From Planctomycetota bacterium (GTDB lineage: Bacteria; Planctomycetota; Phycisphaerae; Phycisphaerales; Phycisphaeraceae): a stretch of 14,233 bases of DNA. A program made the translations under genes and the position numbers. The notes under the pieces were generated by a model that was not told where the DNA came from, made no database searches, and worked only from the letters and a program-made list of their open reading frames with translations. The DNA is taken from positions 1 to 14,233 of the forward strand of contig JAJUHR010000011.1 of the NCBI GenBank assembly GCA_029267795.1, in the 5' to 3' direction. This document shows positions 7,021-14,233 of the stretch, piece after piece. Every line of letters begins with the position of its first letter. The stretch's first letter is position 1.

Positions 7021-7048
7021 GACTCCACCTCCTTCCTCTTTAAATAAT
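7019..7048 (+). promoter_or_regulatory. Candidate kdp promoter
   Basis: TCGACT (7019-7024, 4 of 6 to TTGACA) and AATAAT (7043-7048, 5 of 6 to TATAAT) are separated by 18 bp. The start point would be near 7055, giving a leader of about 27 nt that carries the strong GGGAGG site at 7071. A poor -35 fits an activator-dependent promoter. Found by eye only. Confidence 0.35.
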
Positions 7049-7070
7049 GCTTCCATATTCAACCAAGCAC

Positions 7071-7076
7071 GGGAGG
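7071..7076 (+). promoter_or_regulatory. Strong ribosome binding site of the 26-aa ORF
   Basis: GGGAGG lies 5 nt before ATG 7082. It fixes the start of the small ORF and rules out the longer in-frame opening from 6938. Confidence 0.6.
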
Positions 7077-7081
7077 CTGTC

Positions 7082-7162
7082 ATGGACTTCGTGTACCTGC
7101 TGATCGCGCTGGGCTTCTTCGCTGCGTCGTGTGCTGCGGTGTGGCTGTGCGGCAAGCTGTGA
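7082..7162 (+). CDS. Small membrane protein (26 aa) leading the kdp operon
   Basis: A 26-residue ORF starting at ATG with GGGAGG 5 nt upstream. Nearly the whole protein is one hydrophobic helix (from about Val4 to Leu22: V-Y-L-L-I-A-L-G-F-F-A-A-S-C-A-A-V-W-L), ending in Cys-Gly-Lys-Leu. Its stop lies 10 bp before the kdpF start, and the stop region supplies the kdpF ribosome binding site (GAGG at 7161-7164), so the two are probably translationally linked. Similar tiny hydrophobic ORFs upstream of kdpF occur in many proteobacterial kdp operons, as I recall, usually unannotated. A role as an extra KdpFABC stabiliser or regulator is inference. It resembles KdpF only in size and hydrophobicity. 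Confidence 0.65.
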   Translation: MDFVYLLIALGFFAASCAAVWLCGKL

Positions 7163-7172
7163 GGAATTACCG

Positions 7173-7265
7173 ATGAGCTGGATTTACCTGGTTGGATTGG
7201 TCGTGGCGGTGGTGCTGTTGGGCTACCTGCTGGTGGCCTTGCTTAAGCCGGAGATGTTCTTATGA
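7173..7265 (+). CDS. kdpF: Potassium-transporting ATPase subunit KdpF
   Basis: A 30-residue single-helix membrane peptide beginning MSWIYLVG, with the family-typical tail GYLLVALLKPEMF just before the end. KdpF stabilises the KdpFABC complex in the membrane. Its ribosome binding site GAGG (7161-7164) overlaps the stop of the small ORF upstream. Its stop overlaps the kdpA start as ATGA (7262-7265), a sign of translational coupling. It is short enough to be missed by many gene finders. Confidence 0.92.
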   Translation: MSWIYLVGLVVAVVLLGYLLVALLKPEMFL

Positions 7266-9019
7266 CCAACAACGGATTCATCCAAATAGCGATTTACCTC
7301 GGCGTGCTGTTGCTCTTGGTTAAGCCGCTGGGGACGTATATGGCCCGTGTGTACGAGGGCAAGAGCATTGGCCTGGATCGCGTGTTGGGGCCGTTGGAGC
7401 GGCTGATGTATCGACTCTGCGGCGTCCGCGCCGACCAGGAGATGACCTGGAAGAGTTACGCTGTCGCACTATTGATCTTCAACTTCGCCGGCCTGCTGGC
7501 GGTGTATCTGCTGCAACGAACGCAGGCGATGCTGCCGCTAAACCCGGCGCAGATGCCAGCCGTTTCGCCCGACTCATCGTTCAACACCGCCGTCAGCTTC
7601 GCCACAAACACGAATTGGCAGGGCTACGGCGGAGAGAGCACGATGAGTTACCTCACGCAGATGCTTGGACTGACGGTACAAAACTTTCTCTCTGCGGCCA
7701 CGGGCATGGCGGTTCTGGTCGCACTCATTCGGGGGCTGGCACGGCGATCCGCACAGACGATCGGCAACTGCTGGGTGGACCTGACGCGTTCCACGCTCTA
7801 CATCCTGCTGCCGCTGTCACTAGTGCTTGCGGTTGTGCTGGTAAGCCAGGGCGTCGTGCAGACCTTTGAGCCGTACCACACCGTGAGTCTGCTGCAGCCG
7901 GCCAAGGATGCGAACGGCGCTTTGGTGACTGAGCAGACCCTTGCGGTCGGTCCCGCGGCGTCGCAGGTGGCGATCAAGCAACTCGGCACGAACGGCGGCG
8001 GCTTCTTCAACGTCAATTCCGCGCACCCCCTGGAGAACCCCACCCCACTGTCGAACTTCCTAGAGATGCTGTCGATCCTGCTGATCCCGGCGGCGTTGTG
8101 CTACACGTTCGGCAGGATGGTGGGCGATACACGCCAGGGGTGGGTGGTGCTGGCGGCGATGACGATCGTGCTGGTGGGTCTGCTGGTGCCGTGTGTGGTG
8201 TTAGAGCAGGCGGGAAACCCCGCGCTCAAGCCGCTGGGCGTGAACCAGACCGCGCTAGACACACCGCCTCAACTGACGCAGTCTGGCGGGAACATGCAGG
8301 GCAAGGAGGTTCGATTCGGCATCGTCAACTCGGCGATATGGGCGACAGCGACCACGGCCGCATCAAACGGATCGGTCAACTCCATGCACGATTCGTACAC
8401 CCCGATCGGGGGCTTGGTTCCGATGTGGCTGATCCAACTGGGCGAAGTGATCCTCGGTGGTGTCGGTTCGGGCCTGTATGGGATGCTCGCCTTTGTCATC
8501 ATCGCCGTGTTCATCGCCGGGCTGATGGTGGGCCGGACGCCGGAGTACCTGGGCAAGAAGATCGAGGCTTTCGAGATGAAGATGGCGTCGCTGGCGGTGC
8601 TCGTCCCCTGTACAGCGGTGCTGGTAGGGACAGCGGTGGCCGTGTCCTTGCCGCAGGGCGCCTCGTCAATCCGGGATCCCGGGCCGCACGGGTTCTCGGA
8701 AGTGCTGTATGCGTTCTCGTCAGCGGGCAACAACAACGGCAGCGCCTTCGCCGGCCTGAGCGCCAACACGCCGTTCTACAACCTCGCACTCGGGCTGGCG
8801 ATGCTGGTTGCCCGGTACTGGACGATCATCCCGGTCTTGGCGATCGCGGGATCGCTTGCGGCCAAAAGGACCGTCCCGATCGGGGCCGGCACGTTGCCCA
8901 CCCACACGCCTCTGTTCGTCGTGCTTCTGATCGCGGTCGTCGTCGTGGTCGGGGCGCTCACTTTCATCCCCGCGCTGGCGCTGGGGCCGATCGTGGAGCA
9001 CCTGATGCTTCCACGGTGA
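7262..9019 (+). CDS. kdpA: Potassium-transporting ATPase subunit KdpA (K+ channel-like subunit)
   Basis: A 585-residue polytopic inner-membrane protein that selects and admits K+ in the Kdp pump. It belongs to the superfamily of K+ transporters with four filter-bearing repeats. The four filter regions are visible: NTNWQGYGGE (116-125), LGTNGGGFFN (241-250), GGVGSGLYGM (399-408) and SSAGNNNGS (486-494). GPAASQVAIKQLG before the second filter and NSMHDSYTPIGGLVPMW before the third are typical family blocks. It is slightly longer than E. coli KdpA (557), mainly through the periplasmic loop before the second filter. The start overlaps the kdpF stop by 4 bp, with GGAG at 7250-7253 upstream. Confidence 0.97.
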   Translation: MTNNGFIQIAIYLGVLLLLVKPLGTYMARVYEGKSIGLDRVLGPLERLMYRLCGVRADQEMTWKSYAVALLIFNFAGLLAVYLLQRTQAMLPLNPAQMPAVSPDSSFNTAVSFATNTNWQGYGGESTMSYLTQMLGLTVQNFLSAATGMAVLVALIRGLARRSAQTIGNCWVDLTRSTLYILLPLSLVLAVVLVSQGVVQTFEPYHTVSLLQPAKDANGALVTEQTLAVGPAASQVAIKQLGTNGGGFFNVNSAHPLENPTPLSNFLEMLSILLIPAALCYTFGRMVGDTRQGWVVLAAMTIVLVGLLVPCVVLEQAGNPALKPLGVNQTALDTPPQLTQSGGNMQGKEVRFGIVNSAIWATATTAASNGSVNSMHDSYTPIGGLVPMWLIQLGEVILGGVGSGLYGMLAFVIIAVFIAGLMVGRTPEYLGKKIEAFEMKMASLAVLVPCTAVLVGTAVAVSLPQGASSIRDPGPHGFSEVLYAFSSAGNNNGSAFAGLSANTPFYNLALGLAMLVARYWTIIPVLAIAGSLAAKRTVPIGAGTLPTHTPLFVVLLIAVVVVVGALTFIPALALGPIVEHLMLPR

Positions 9020-9047
9020 CACTGCCAGTTTCGATCCTCTTGATCCG

Positions 9048-9054
9048 AAGGAGA
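9048..9054 (+). promoter_or_regulatory. Ribosome binding site deciding the kdpB GTG start
   Basis: AAGGAGA sits 7 nt before GTG 9062, in the 42-bp gap after kdpA. It supports the non-ATG start. Confidence 0.65.
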
Positions 9055-9061
9055 AACTCTC

Positions 9062-11188
9062 GTGAGCAAGCCCCACAAACGGCCATTACTCGACCGTGCC
9101 GTCCTCGGGCAGGCGGTTGTCGCATCATTCCGAAAGCTCGATCCACGCGTGCAGGTCCGCAACCCCGTGATGTTTGTGGTCTTTGTGGGCAGCGTCCTGA
9201 CAACGGTCTTGTTCGTTGCCACTTTGGCGGGCAGGGGTGAGGCAGTCGGCACGACGGTCGGTCCGCCATGGTTCGTGCTGACGGCGTCGCTATGGCTGTG
9301 GTTCACCGTGGTGTTCGCCAACTTCGCCGAAGCGATGGCGGAGGGACGGGGCAAGGCCCAGGCCGAGAGCCTCCGCAAGGCACGTCGGGATGTGCAGGCC
9401 AAGATGCTGCCCGCTCGGTACCTCAGAAAACGGGCCGACGAGAAGATCACCGACAAGCCCACGATGTGGGATTTCGAGCCCGAGTTTGCCTCTAAGCTGC
9501 GCCGAGGCGATGTGGTTCTCGTGGATGCGGGCGATGTCATTCCGGGTGACGGCGAGGTGATCGAGGGCGTTGCCTCGGTGGACGAGAGTGCCGTAACCGG
9601 CGAGAGCGCGCCGGTCGTGCGTGAGTCCGGCAGCGACCGCTCGGCCGTAACCGGCGGCACTCGCGTGTTGTCGGACTGGCTGATCGTCCGCATCACCGCC
9701 GACCCCGGTCATAGCTTCCTGGACCGGATGATCGCCATGGTCGAAGGGGCAAAACGGCGAAAGACGCCCAATGAGATCGCGCTGACCATTCTCTTAGCCG
9801 CGTTGACCATCGTGTTTCTGCTGGCCTGCACGACACTCCTGCCGTTCTCACTGTTCAGCGTGAAATCAGCGGGCGCGGGCGTGCCCATCACGGTCACGGC
9901 GCTGGTGGCGTTGCTCGTCTGCCTGATCCCGACAACCATCGGTGGGTTGCTCTCGGCCATCGGTATCGCGGGGATGGACCGCATGATCCGGACCAACGTG
10001 ATCACCATGAGCGGACGCGCGGTCGAAGCGGCAGGCGATGTCGACGTGCTGCTCCTGGACAAGACCGGCACGATCACCCTGGGCAACCGGCAGGCTACGG
10101 CGTTCGTCCCTGCCGAAGGCGTGAGCGTGGAGGAACTGGCCGACGCCGCGCAGCTCTCATCGCTGGCCGACGAGACGCCTGAGGGACGCAGCGTGGTCGT
10201 GCTGGCCAAAGAGAAGTACGGCTTGCGTGGACGTGATATCCACGCGTTGGGAGCTACGTTTGTCCCATTCACGGCGCAGACTCGCATGAGCGGTGTGGAC
10301 CTGAATCACCGTCAGGTGCGCAAGGGCGCGGCTGATGCGGTCGAGGCGTTTGTCACCGGCAAAGGCGGGCGCTTGCCGTCGTCGGTCCGATCCACGGTCG
10401 AGTCCATCGCCAAGCAAGGCGGCACGCCGTTGGTCGTGGCCGACGGACCGCGTGTGCTTGGAGTCATTCAGCTCAAGGACATCATGAAGGGCGGCATTAA
10501 GGAGCGCTTCGGCGAGTTGCGGCGCATGGGCATCAAGACGGTGATGATTACCGGCGACAACCCGTTCACCGCCGCGGCTATTGCCGCCGAGGCGGGCGTC
10601 GACGATTTCCTGGCCCAAGCGACGCCCGAGGCCAAACTCAAGCTGATCCGCGAGTACCAAGCCGGCGGACGCTTGGTCGCCATGACCGGCGACGGCACCA
10701 ACGATGCGCCGGCGCTGGCCCAGGCCGATGTGGCCGTGGCGATGAACACGGGCACACAGGCGGCCAAAGAGGCCGGGAACATGGTGGACCTCGATTCCAA
10801 CCCTACCAAGCTCATCGAGATCGTTGAAACCGGCAAACAACTTCTGATGACTCGCGGGGCGCTGACAACCTTCAGCATCAGCAACGACGTGGCCAAGTAC
10901 TTTGCCATCATCCCCGCCGCCTTTGCGACAACCTACCCGGCACTTGGCGCTCTGAACATCATGGGATTGCATTCGCCCGCCAGCGCAATCCTGTCATCCG
11001 TGATTTTCAACGCCCTGATCATCATCGTGCTGATCCCCTTGGCGCTGCGCGGGGTTAAGTACCGCCCCGTCGGCGCGGCCCAACTGCTACGGAACAACCT
11101 CCTGATCTACGGTGTGGGCGGGCTGATTGTGCCGTTCATCGGCATCAAAGTGGTGGACCTGGTGTTGGTCGGCCTGGGATTGGCCTGA
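9062..11188 (+). CDS. kdpB: Potassium-transporting ATPase ATP-binding subunit KdpB
   Basis: A 708-residue P-type ATPase (class IA) that hydrolyses ATP to drive K+ transport through KdpA. The actuator motif TGES is at 179-182; Ser182 matches the E. coli serine (162) whose phosphorylation inhibits the pump. The phosphorylation loop DKTGTIT starts at Asp333 (E. coli Asp307). The hinge TGDGTND is at 542-548. The membrane charge pair Asp609/Lys612 (NDVAKYF) matches E. coli Asp583/Lys586, which couple ion movement. All key residues are shifted by about 20-26 positions relative to E. coli because the N-terminus is slightly longer. GTG start with a strong ribosome binding site; kdpC follows 12 bp later. 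Confidence 0.97.
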   Translation: MSKPHKRPLLDRAVLGQAVVASFRKLDPRVQVRNPVMFVVFVGSVLTTVLFVATLAGRGEAVGTTVGPPWFVLTASLWLWFTVVFANFAEAMAEGRGKAQAESLRKARRDVQAKMLPARYLRKRADEKITDKPTMWDFEPEFASKLRRGDVVLVDAGDVIPGDGEVIEGVASVDESAVTGESAPVVRESGSDRSAVTGGTRVLSDWLIVRITADPGHSFLDRMIAMVEGAKRRKTPNEIALTILLAALTIVFLLACTTLLPFSLFSVKSAGAGVPITVTALVALLVCLIPTTIGGLLSAIGIAGMDRMIRTNVITMSGRAVEAAGDVDVLLLDKTGTITLGNRQATAFVPAEGVSVEELADAAQLSSLADETPEGRSVVVLAKEKYGLRGRDIHALGATFVPFTAQTRMSGVDLNHRQVRKGAADAVEAFVTGKGGRLPSSVRSTVESIAKQGGTPLVVADGPRVLGVIQLKDIMKGGIKERFGELRRMGIKTVMITGDNPFTAAAIAAEAGVDDFLAQATPEAKLKLIREYQAGGRLVAMTGDGTNDAPALAQADVAVAMNTGTQAAKEAGNMVDLDSNPTKLIEIVETGKQLLMTRGALTTFSISNDVAKYFAIIPAAFATTYPALGALNIMGLHSPASAILSSVIFNALIIIVLIPLALRGVKYRPVGAAQLLRNNLLIYGVGGLIVPFIGIKVVDLVLVGLGLA

Positions 11189-11200
11189 AGGAGCAGAACC

Positions 11201-11776
11201 ATGCTGCAACACATCCGTGCGAGTTTGATGGCCTTGTTGTTGTTCACCGTCGTGACCGGCGTGCTTTACCCGCTGGTCGTAACGTGCGTTGCCGCCGCCG
11301 TGTTTCCGACGAAAGCGACCGGGAGCCTTCTCTATCGTAACGGCACACCCATTGGGTCTTCACTCATCGGCCAGCCCTTCGACGATCCGAAGTACTTCTG
11401 GGGCCGGCCGTCGGCCACAACCCCCATGCCTTACAACGCGGCAGCATCGAGCGGATCGAACCTCGGCCCGTTGAATCCAGCCCTGCTGGATGCGGTGAAG
11501 GCACACGTCGAGGCATTAAAACGGACCGACCCTGATAACCCCGCGTCGATCCCCGTGGACTTGGTGACCGCCTCGGGCAGTGGGCTTGATCCACACATTA
11601 GCCCAGCGGCGGCGGAATATCAGGTGCGCCGCGTCGCACGCATGCGGAGCATGACGGAAGATCAGGTTCGCGCTTTCGTAGCCGCTCATACGCGAGGCCG
11701 CCAGTTCGGATTTCTGGGCGAGCCGTGCGTCAACGTCCTGCAACTGAACCTCGCATTGGATATGAGAAAGCCATAA
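11201..11776 (+). CDS. kdpC: Potassium-transporting ATPase subunit KdpC
   Basis: A 191-residue subunit with one N-terminal membrane helix (about 8-35) and a periplasmic domain; it is needed for assembly and for the K+ affinity of the Kdp pump. Family blocks visible are GSSLIGQPFDDPKYFWGRPS, SGSNLGPLNPAL and the C-terminal DPHISPAAAEYQVRRVA, followed by VNVLQLNLALD close to the end. The length is normal. The ribosome binding site AAGGAG lies immediately after the kdpB stop, 7 nt before the ATG. Confidence 0.96.
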   Translation: MLQHIRASLMALLLFTVVTGVLYPLVVTCVAAAVFPTKATGSLLYRNGTPIGSSLIGQPFDDPKYFWGRPSATTPMPYNAAASSGSNLGPLNPALLDAVKAHVEALKRTDPDNPASIPVDLVTASGSGLDPHISPAAAEYQVRRVARMRSMTEDQVRAFVAAHTRGRQFGFLGEPCVNVLQLNLALDMRKP

Positions 11777-11793
11777 TCTGGGGGTTGGTCTGT

Positions 11794-14233
11794 ATGGTCG
11801 AAGCAGCCGAACACCCTCGTCCAGACCCCGATGCCTTGCTGGCGGAGGTTCTAGAAGAAGAAGCCCGTCAAAAGCGCGGGCGGCTCAAGGTATTTTTCGG
11901 CGCTGCCGCCGGTGTCGGAAAGACTTACGCCATGGTTTCCGATGCGCGGCGGCGAGCGATGGAAGGACTCGACGTGGTGGCGGGCTATGTCGAGCCGCAC
12001 GCCAGGCCCGAGACCGAGGAACTCCTGCTGGGCCTAGACCTTTTGCCGCCTCAGGTCGTTGAATATCGCGGGGCGAAGCTCAAGGAACTGGATTTGGAAG
12101 CGGCGCTGAAGCGCCGGCCGGAATTGCTATTGATCGATGAGCTCGCCCACACCAATGCGCCGGGGTTGCGTCATGCGAAGCGTTGGCAGGACGTGGAGGA
12201 ACTGCTGCAGGCGGGGATCAACGTCTACACCACTTTAAACGTGCAACACCTAGAGAGCCTCAACGACGTGGTGGCTCAGATCACGGGTGTTGTCGTTCGT
12301 GAAACGCTCCCCGATACCGTCTTCGACAACGCCGACGAAGTGGAACTGGTGGACCTTCCGCCCGACGAACTACTGGAACGTCTGAGGGAGGGAAAGGTCT
12401 ACATCCCCCAACAGGCCGAACAGGCAATTCGCAGTTTCTTCCGCAAGCCCAACCTGACCGCCTTGCGTGAGCTGGCCTTGCGGAAGGTGGCCGATCGTGT
12501 CGGCACCGAAGTGCTCGGCGCTCGCGAACAACAGTCCCCGCGAAAGACTTGGCCTACGCGCGAGCGGATTCTGGTCTGCGTCGGGCCGAGCCCGAGTTCC
12601 GCAAAGGCCATTCGATCGGCCAAACGACTGGCCGTAAGCCTGCACGCGGAATGGATCGCCGCCTATGTGGAAACGCCGCGATTACAGCGGCTTTCGAGGC
12701 TCGATCGTGCTCAAGTGCATCGCAACTTCCGCCTGGCTGAACGCCTTGGCGCTGAGACCGTCACCCTCAGTGGGCACACCGCGGCCGAAGAACTGGTCAG
12801 CTATGCCCGGCAGCGAAACGTCACCAAAATCATCGCCGGCAAACCCGACCGCTCCTGGTGGCAGGACGTGTGGTCACGCCCGTTGGTGGATCAACTACTC
12901 CGCCGCAGCGGCGAGATCGACGTGTATGTGGTGCGCGGTCTGCGGGGTGAGGATTTCCCGCGGCGCGAGGAGGCTGAACCGTCCCACACCCCAACGCCGA
13001 CCCGCGCCATCGACTGGCCGGTGTACGGTTGGGCTGCTCTCACCGTATCCATCTGCTCGCTGGTCTCCGCCGGCATGTTGGCGGCGTGGCCACGCTTTGA
13101 CCTGGCCAACCTCGTCATGGTCTACCTGGTGGGCGTCGTCTTCGTCGCAGCGCGGTACGGTCACGCCGCCGCGGTGTTTGCGTCCATCCTCAGTGTCGCC
13201 GTATTCGACTTCTTTTTCGTGCCACCAAGGCTCACCTTTGCCGTTCATGACACCCAGTATTTGATTACCTTCGCTGTGATGCTGGGTGTGGCGATCTTGA
13301 TCTCAACACTGACGGCGCGCATACGCGAACAGGCGGAGGCATCGAGGCTGCGCGAACGCCGCACCGAGGCGCTGTACCGCATGACCGAAGCCCTGGCCGC
13401 GACCAGCGGGATGCAGAACCTGGCGGATACAGCCATGCGCCATGTGCATGAGATTTTTCAAGCCCGCACGGCCATCCTGATGCCCGATGAGTCGGGACGG
13501 TTAGGCGTTCGAGCCGCGAGCGACAACCTCATCGGCCGGGCGACCAATGATAGCGGCGTCGCCCAATGGGTGTTCGATCACCGTCAAACGGCCGGTCGAG
13601 GGACCGACACGCTTCCGGCGGCCGAGGCGCTGTATGTCCCCCTGATGGCATCGCGCGGCCCCGTCGGGGTGCTCGCCGCCCATCACACCGATCCTGCATA
13701 CCTGCTGTCCCCCGATCAGCGTCTTCTTTTGGATGCGGTCGCCGACCAAATGTCGATGGCTTTCGAACGCGACCAGCTGGCCCAAGCGGCACGCAAGGCC
13801 CAGCTGCAGGCCGAGACCGAGAACCTCCGCAGTTCGCTGCTCAGTTCGGTGTCGCACGACCTGCGCACGCCCCTGGCGGTGATCACGGGCGCCAGCAGCA
13901 GCTTGCTCGAAGGGAAACACGATAACCAGGCGCAGCGCGAACTCGTCCAAACCATACGCGATGAGTCCGAGCGGCTCGCCCGGCTGGTGGGCAATCTCCT
14001 GGACATCACACGACTCGAGGCGGGCGCGGTAACCCTCAACAAGGAATGGCAGCCCATCGAGGAGGTCATCGGATCAGCGCTCCACCATCTGGAGCGACAA
14101 CTGTCCGGACGTGAAGTGCGCACATCCATTCAGGAGAACCTCCCGATGGTCGAGATTGACGGCGTGCTCATGGAGCAAGTGCTGGTCAACCTGCTCGAAA
14201 ACGCCGTCAAGTACACCCCGGCGAACAGCGGCA
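11794..14233 (+). CDS. kdpD: Sensor histidine kinase KdpD, 3'-truncated by window end
   Basis: 813 codons are present with no stop; the family is usually about 890 residues. KdpD senses low K+ or ionic stress and phosphorylates KdpE to activate kdp transcription. The N-terminal cytoplasmic KdpD domain has Walker A GAAAGVGKT (36-44) and Walker B LLLIDELAHTN (111-121). A USP-like domain follows (about 258-380). Four membrane helices lie at roughly 411-432, 438-454, 458-475 and 488-507, with the family motif DFFFVPP at 472-478. A GAF-like region spans about 530-660. The kinase core shows SSVSHDLRTPL with phospho-accepting His688, and the N-box NLLENAVKYTP with Asn803. The G boxes lie beyond the window. 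ATG at 11794 follows the kdpC stop by 17 bp with a weak GGGGG site. kdpE is expected just downstream. Confidence 0.95.
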   Translation, partial: MVEAAEHPRPDPDALLAEVLEEEARQKRGRLKVFFGAAAGVGKTYAMVSDARRRAMEGLDVVAGYVEPHARPETEELLLGLDLLPPQVVEYRGAKLKELDLEAALKRRPELLLIDELAHTNAPGLRHAKRWQDVEELLQAGINVYTTLNVQHLESLNDVVAQITGVVVRETLPDTVFDNADEVELVDLPPDELLERLREGKVYIPQQAEQAIRSFFRKPNLTALRELALRKVADRVGTEVLGAREQQSPRKTWPTRERILVCVGPSPSSAKAIRSAKRLAVSLHAEWIAAYVETPRLQRLSRLDRAQVHRNFRLAERLGAETVTLSGHTAAEELVSYARQRNVTKIIAGKPDRSWWQDVWSRPLVDQLLRRSGEIDVYVVRGLRGEDFPRREEAEPSHTPTPTRAIDWPVYGWAALTVSICSLVSAGMLAAWPRFDLANLVMVYLVGVVFVAARYGHAAAVFASILSVAVFDFFFVPPRLTFAVHDTQYLITFAVMLGVAILISTLTARIREQAEASRLRERRTEALYRMTEALAATSGMQNLADTAMRHVHEIFQARTAILMPDESGRLGVRAASDNLIGRATNDSGVAQWVFDHRQTAGRGTDTLPAAEALYVPLMASRGPVGVLAAHHTDPAYLLSPDQRLLLDAVADQMSMAFERDQLAQAARKAQLQAETENLRSSLLSSVSHDLRTPLAVITGASSSLLEGKHDNQAQRELVQTIRDESERLARLVGNLLDITRLEAGAVTLNKEWQPIEEVIGSALHHLERQLSGREVRTSIQENLPMVEIDGVLMEQVLVNLLENAVKYTPANSG

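Larger units (their letters stand above)
6713..7081. other. Gene-free leader between antiporter and kdp operon (369 bp)
   Basis: I see no supported coding region here; small frames on both strands lack ribosome binding sites or family character. Visible elements are a weak GGCCG/CGGCC hairpin around GATCGATC (6753-6774), a direct repeat GACGCGCT at 6888-6895 and 6906-6913 that can also fold into a bulged stem (6888-6917), and an AT-richer stretch from about 7001 to 7065. That stretch holds the candidate kdp promoter. No strong intrinsic terminator follows the antiporter stop. No ydaO-type riboswitch core was recognised by eye. Confidence 0.6.

Noticed and set aside
6709..7155. 148-residue open frame on the minus strand across the kdp leader
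   Set aside because: It overlaps the small membrane ORF antisense, has no ribosome binding site, has low-complexity Arg/Ala composition and no family resemblance.
6938..7162. 74-residue version of the small ORF upstream of kdpF
   Set aside because: The first 48 residues have no hydrophobic or conserved character, and GGGAGG sits right before the internal ATG at 7082, which is the better start.
8098..9240. 380-residue plus-strand frame inside kdpA and kdpB
   Set aside because: This is an out-of-frame, Arg/Gly-rich shadow typical of high-GC DNA; kdpA is certain in the other frame.
11794..14233. Possible frameshift in kdpD because it lacks a stop
   Set aside because: The frame was followed at several points from 11794 to the window edge and stays open with all domains in order; the gene simply runs off the end.

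Overview
The window is GC-rich, coding-dense bacterial chromosome. It shows no insertion sequence, tRNA, rRNA or CRISPR array. The style points to Planctomycetota, possibly a Phycisphaerae-like lineage: a large secreted-type repeat protein with autotransporter-like beta repeats, a small zinc-ribbon plus FHA protein, and a PfkB kinase of a type I associate with that phylum. This assignment rests on remembered family resemblance and was not tested by a search.

Left part (1-5400) holds unrelated single genes. The 3' portion of a long beta-repeat surface or exported protein runs in from the left edge (2-2353). It is followed by an EVE-domain protein (2537-2950), a PfkB-family sugar or nucleoside kinase (3005-3913), a zinc-ribbon/FHA protein with degenerate phosphopeptide-binding positions (4089-4631), and, convergent to it, a short-chain dehydrogenase (4686-5396, minus strand).

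Right part (5606-14233) is devoted to cation transport. A YrbG-type Na+/Ca2+ exchanger (5606-6712) is followed by a 369-bp gene-free leader. After the leader comes a complete high-affinity potassium uptake operon in the order small membrane ORF (26 aa), kdpF, kdpA, kdpB, kdpC, kdpD. kdpD is cut by the right edge after 813 codons, so the expected partner kdpE is not visible. KdpA, B, C and F form the K+-pumping P-type ATPase. KdpD is the membrane sensor kinase that normally switches the operon on when K+ is limiting. The operon is tight: 10 bp between the small ORF and kdpF, a 4-bp ATGA overlap between kdpF and kdpA, then 42, 12 and 17 bp. Each catalytic signature I checked in KdpA, KdpB and KdpD is intact.

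I found no convincing wholly new system. The observations most worth a second look are the 26-aa ORF leading the kdp operon, the FHA domain without its phosphothreonine contacts, the KdpD USP domain with a G-x-S-x-S loop, the 160-residue tandem repeat in the first gene, and the kdp leader region.
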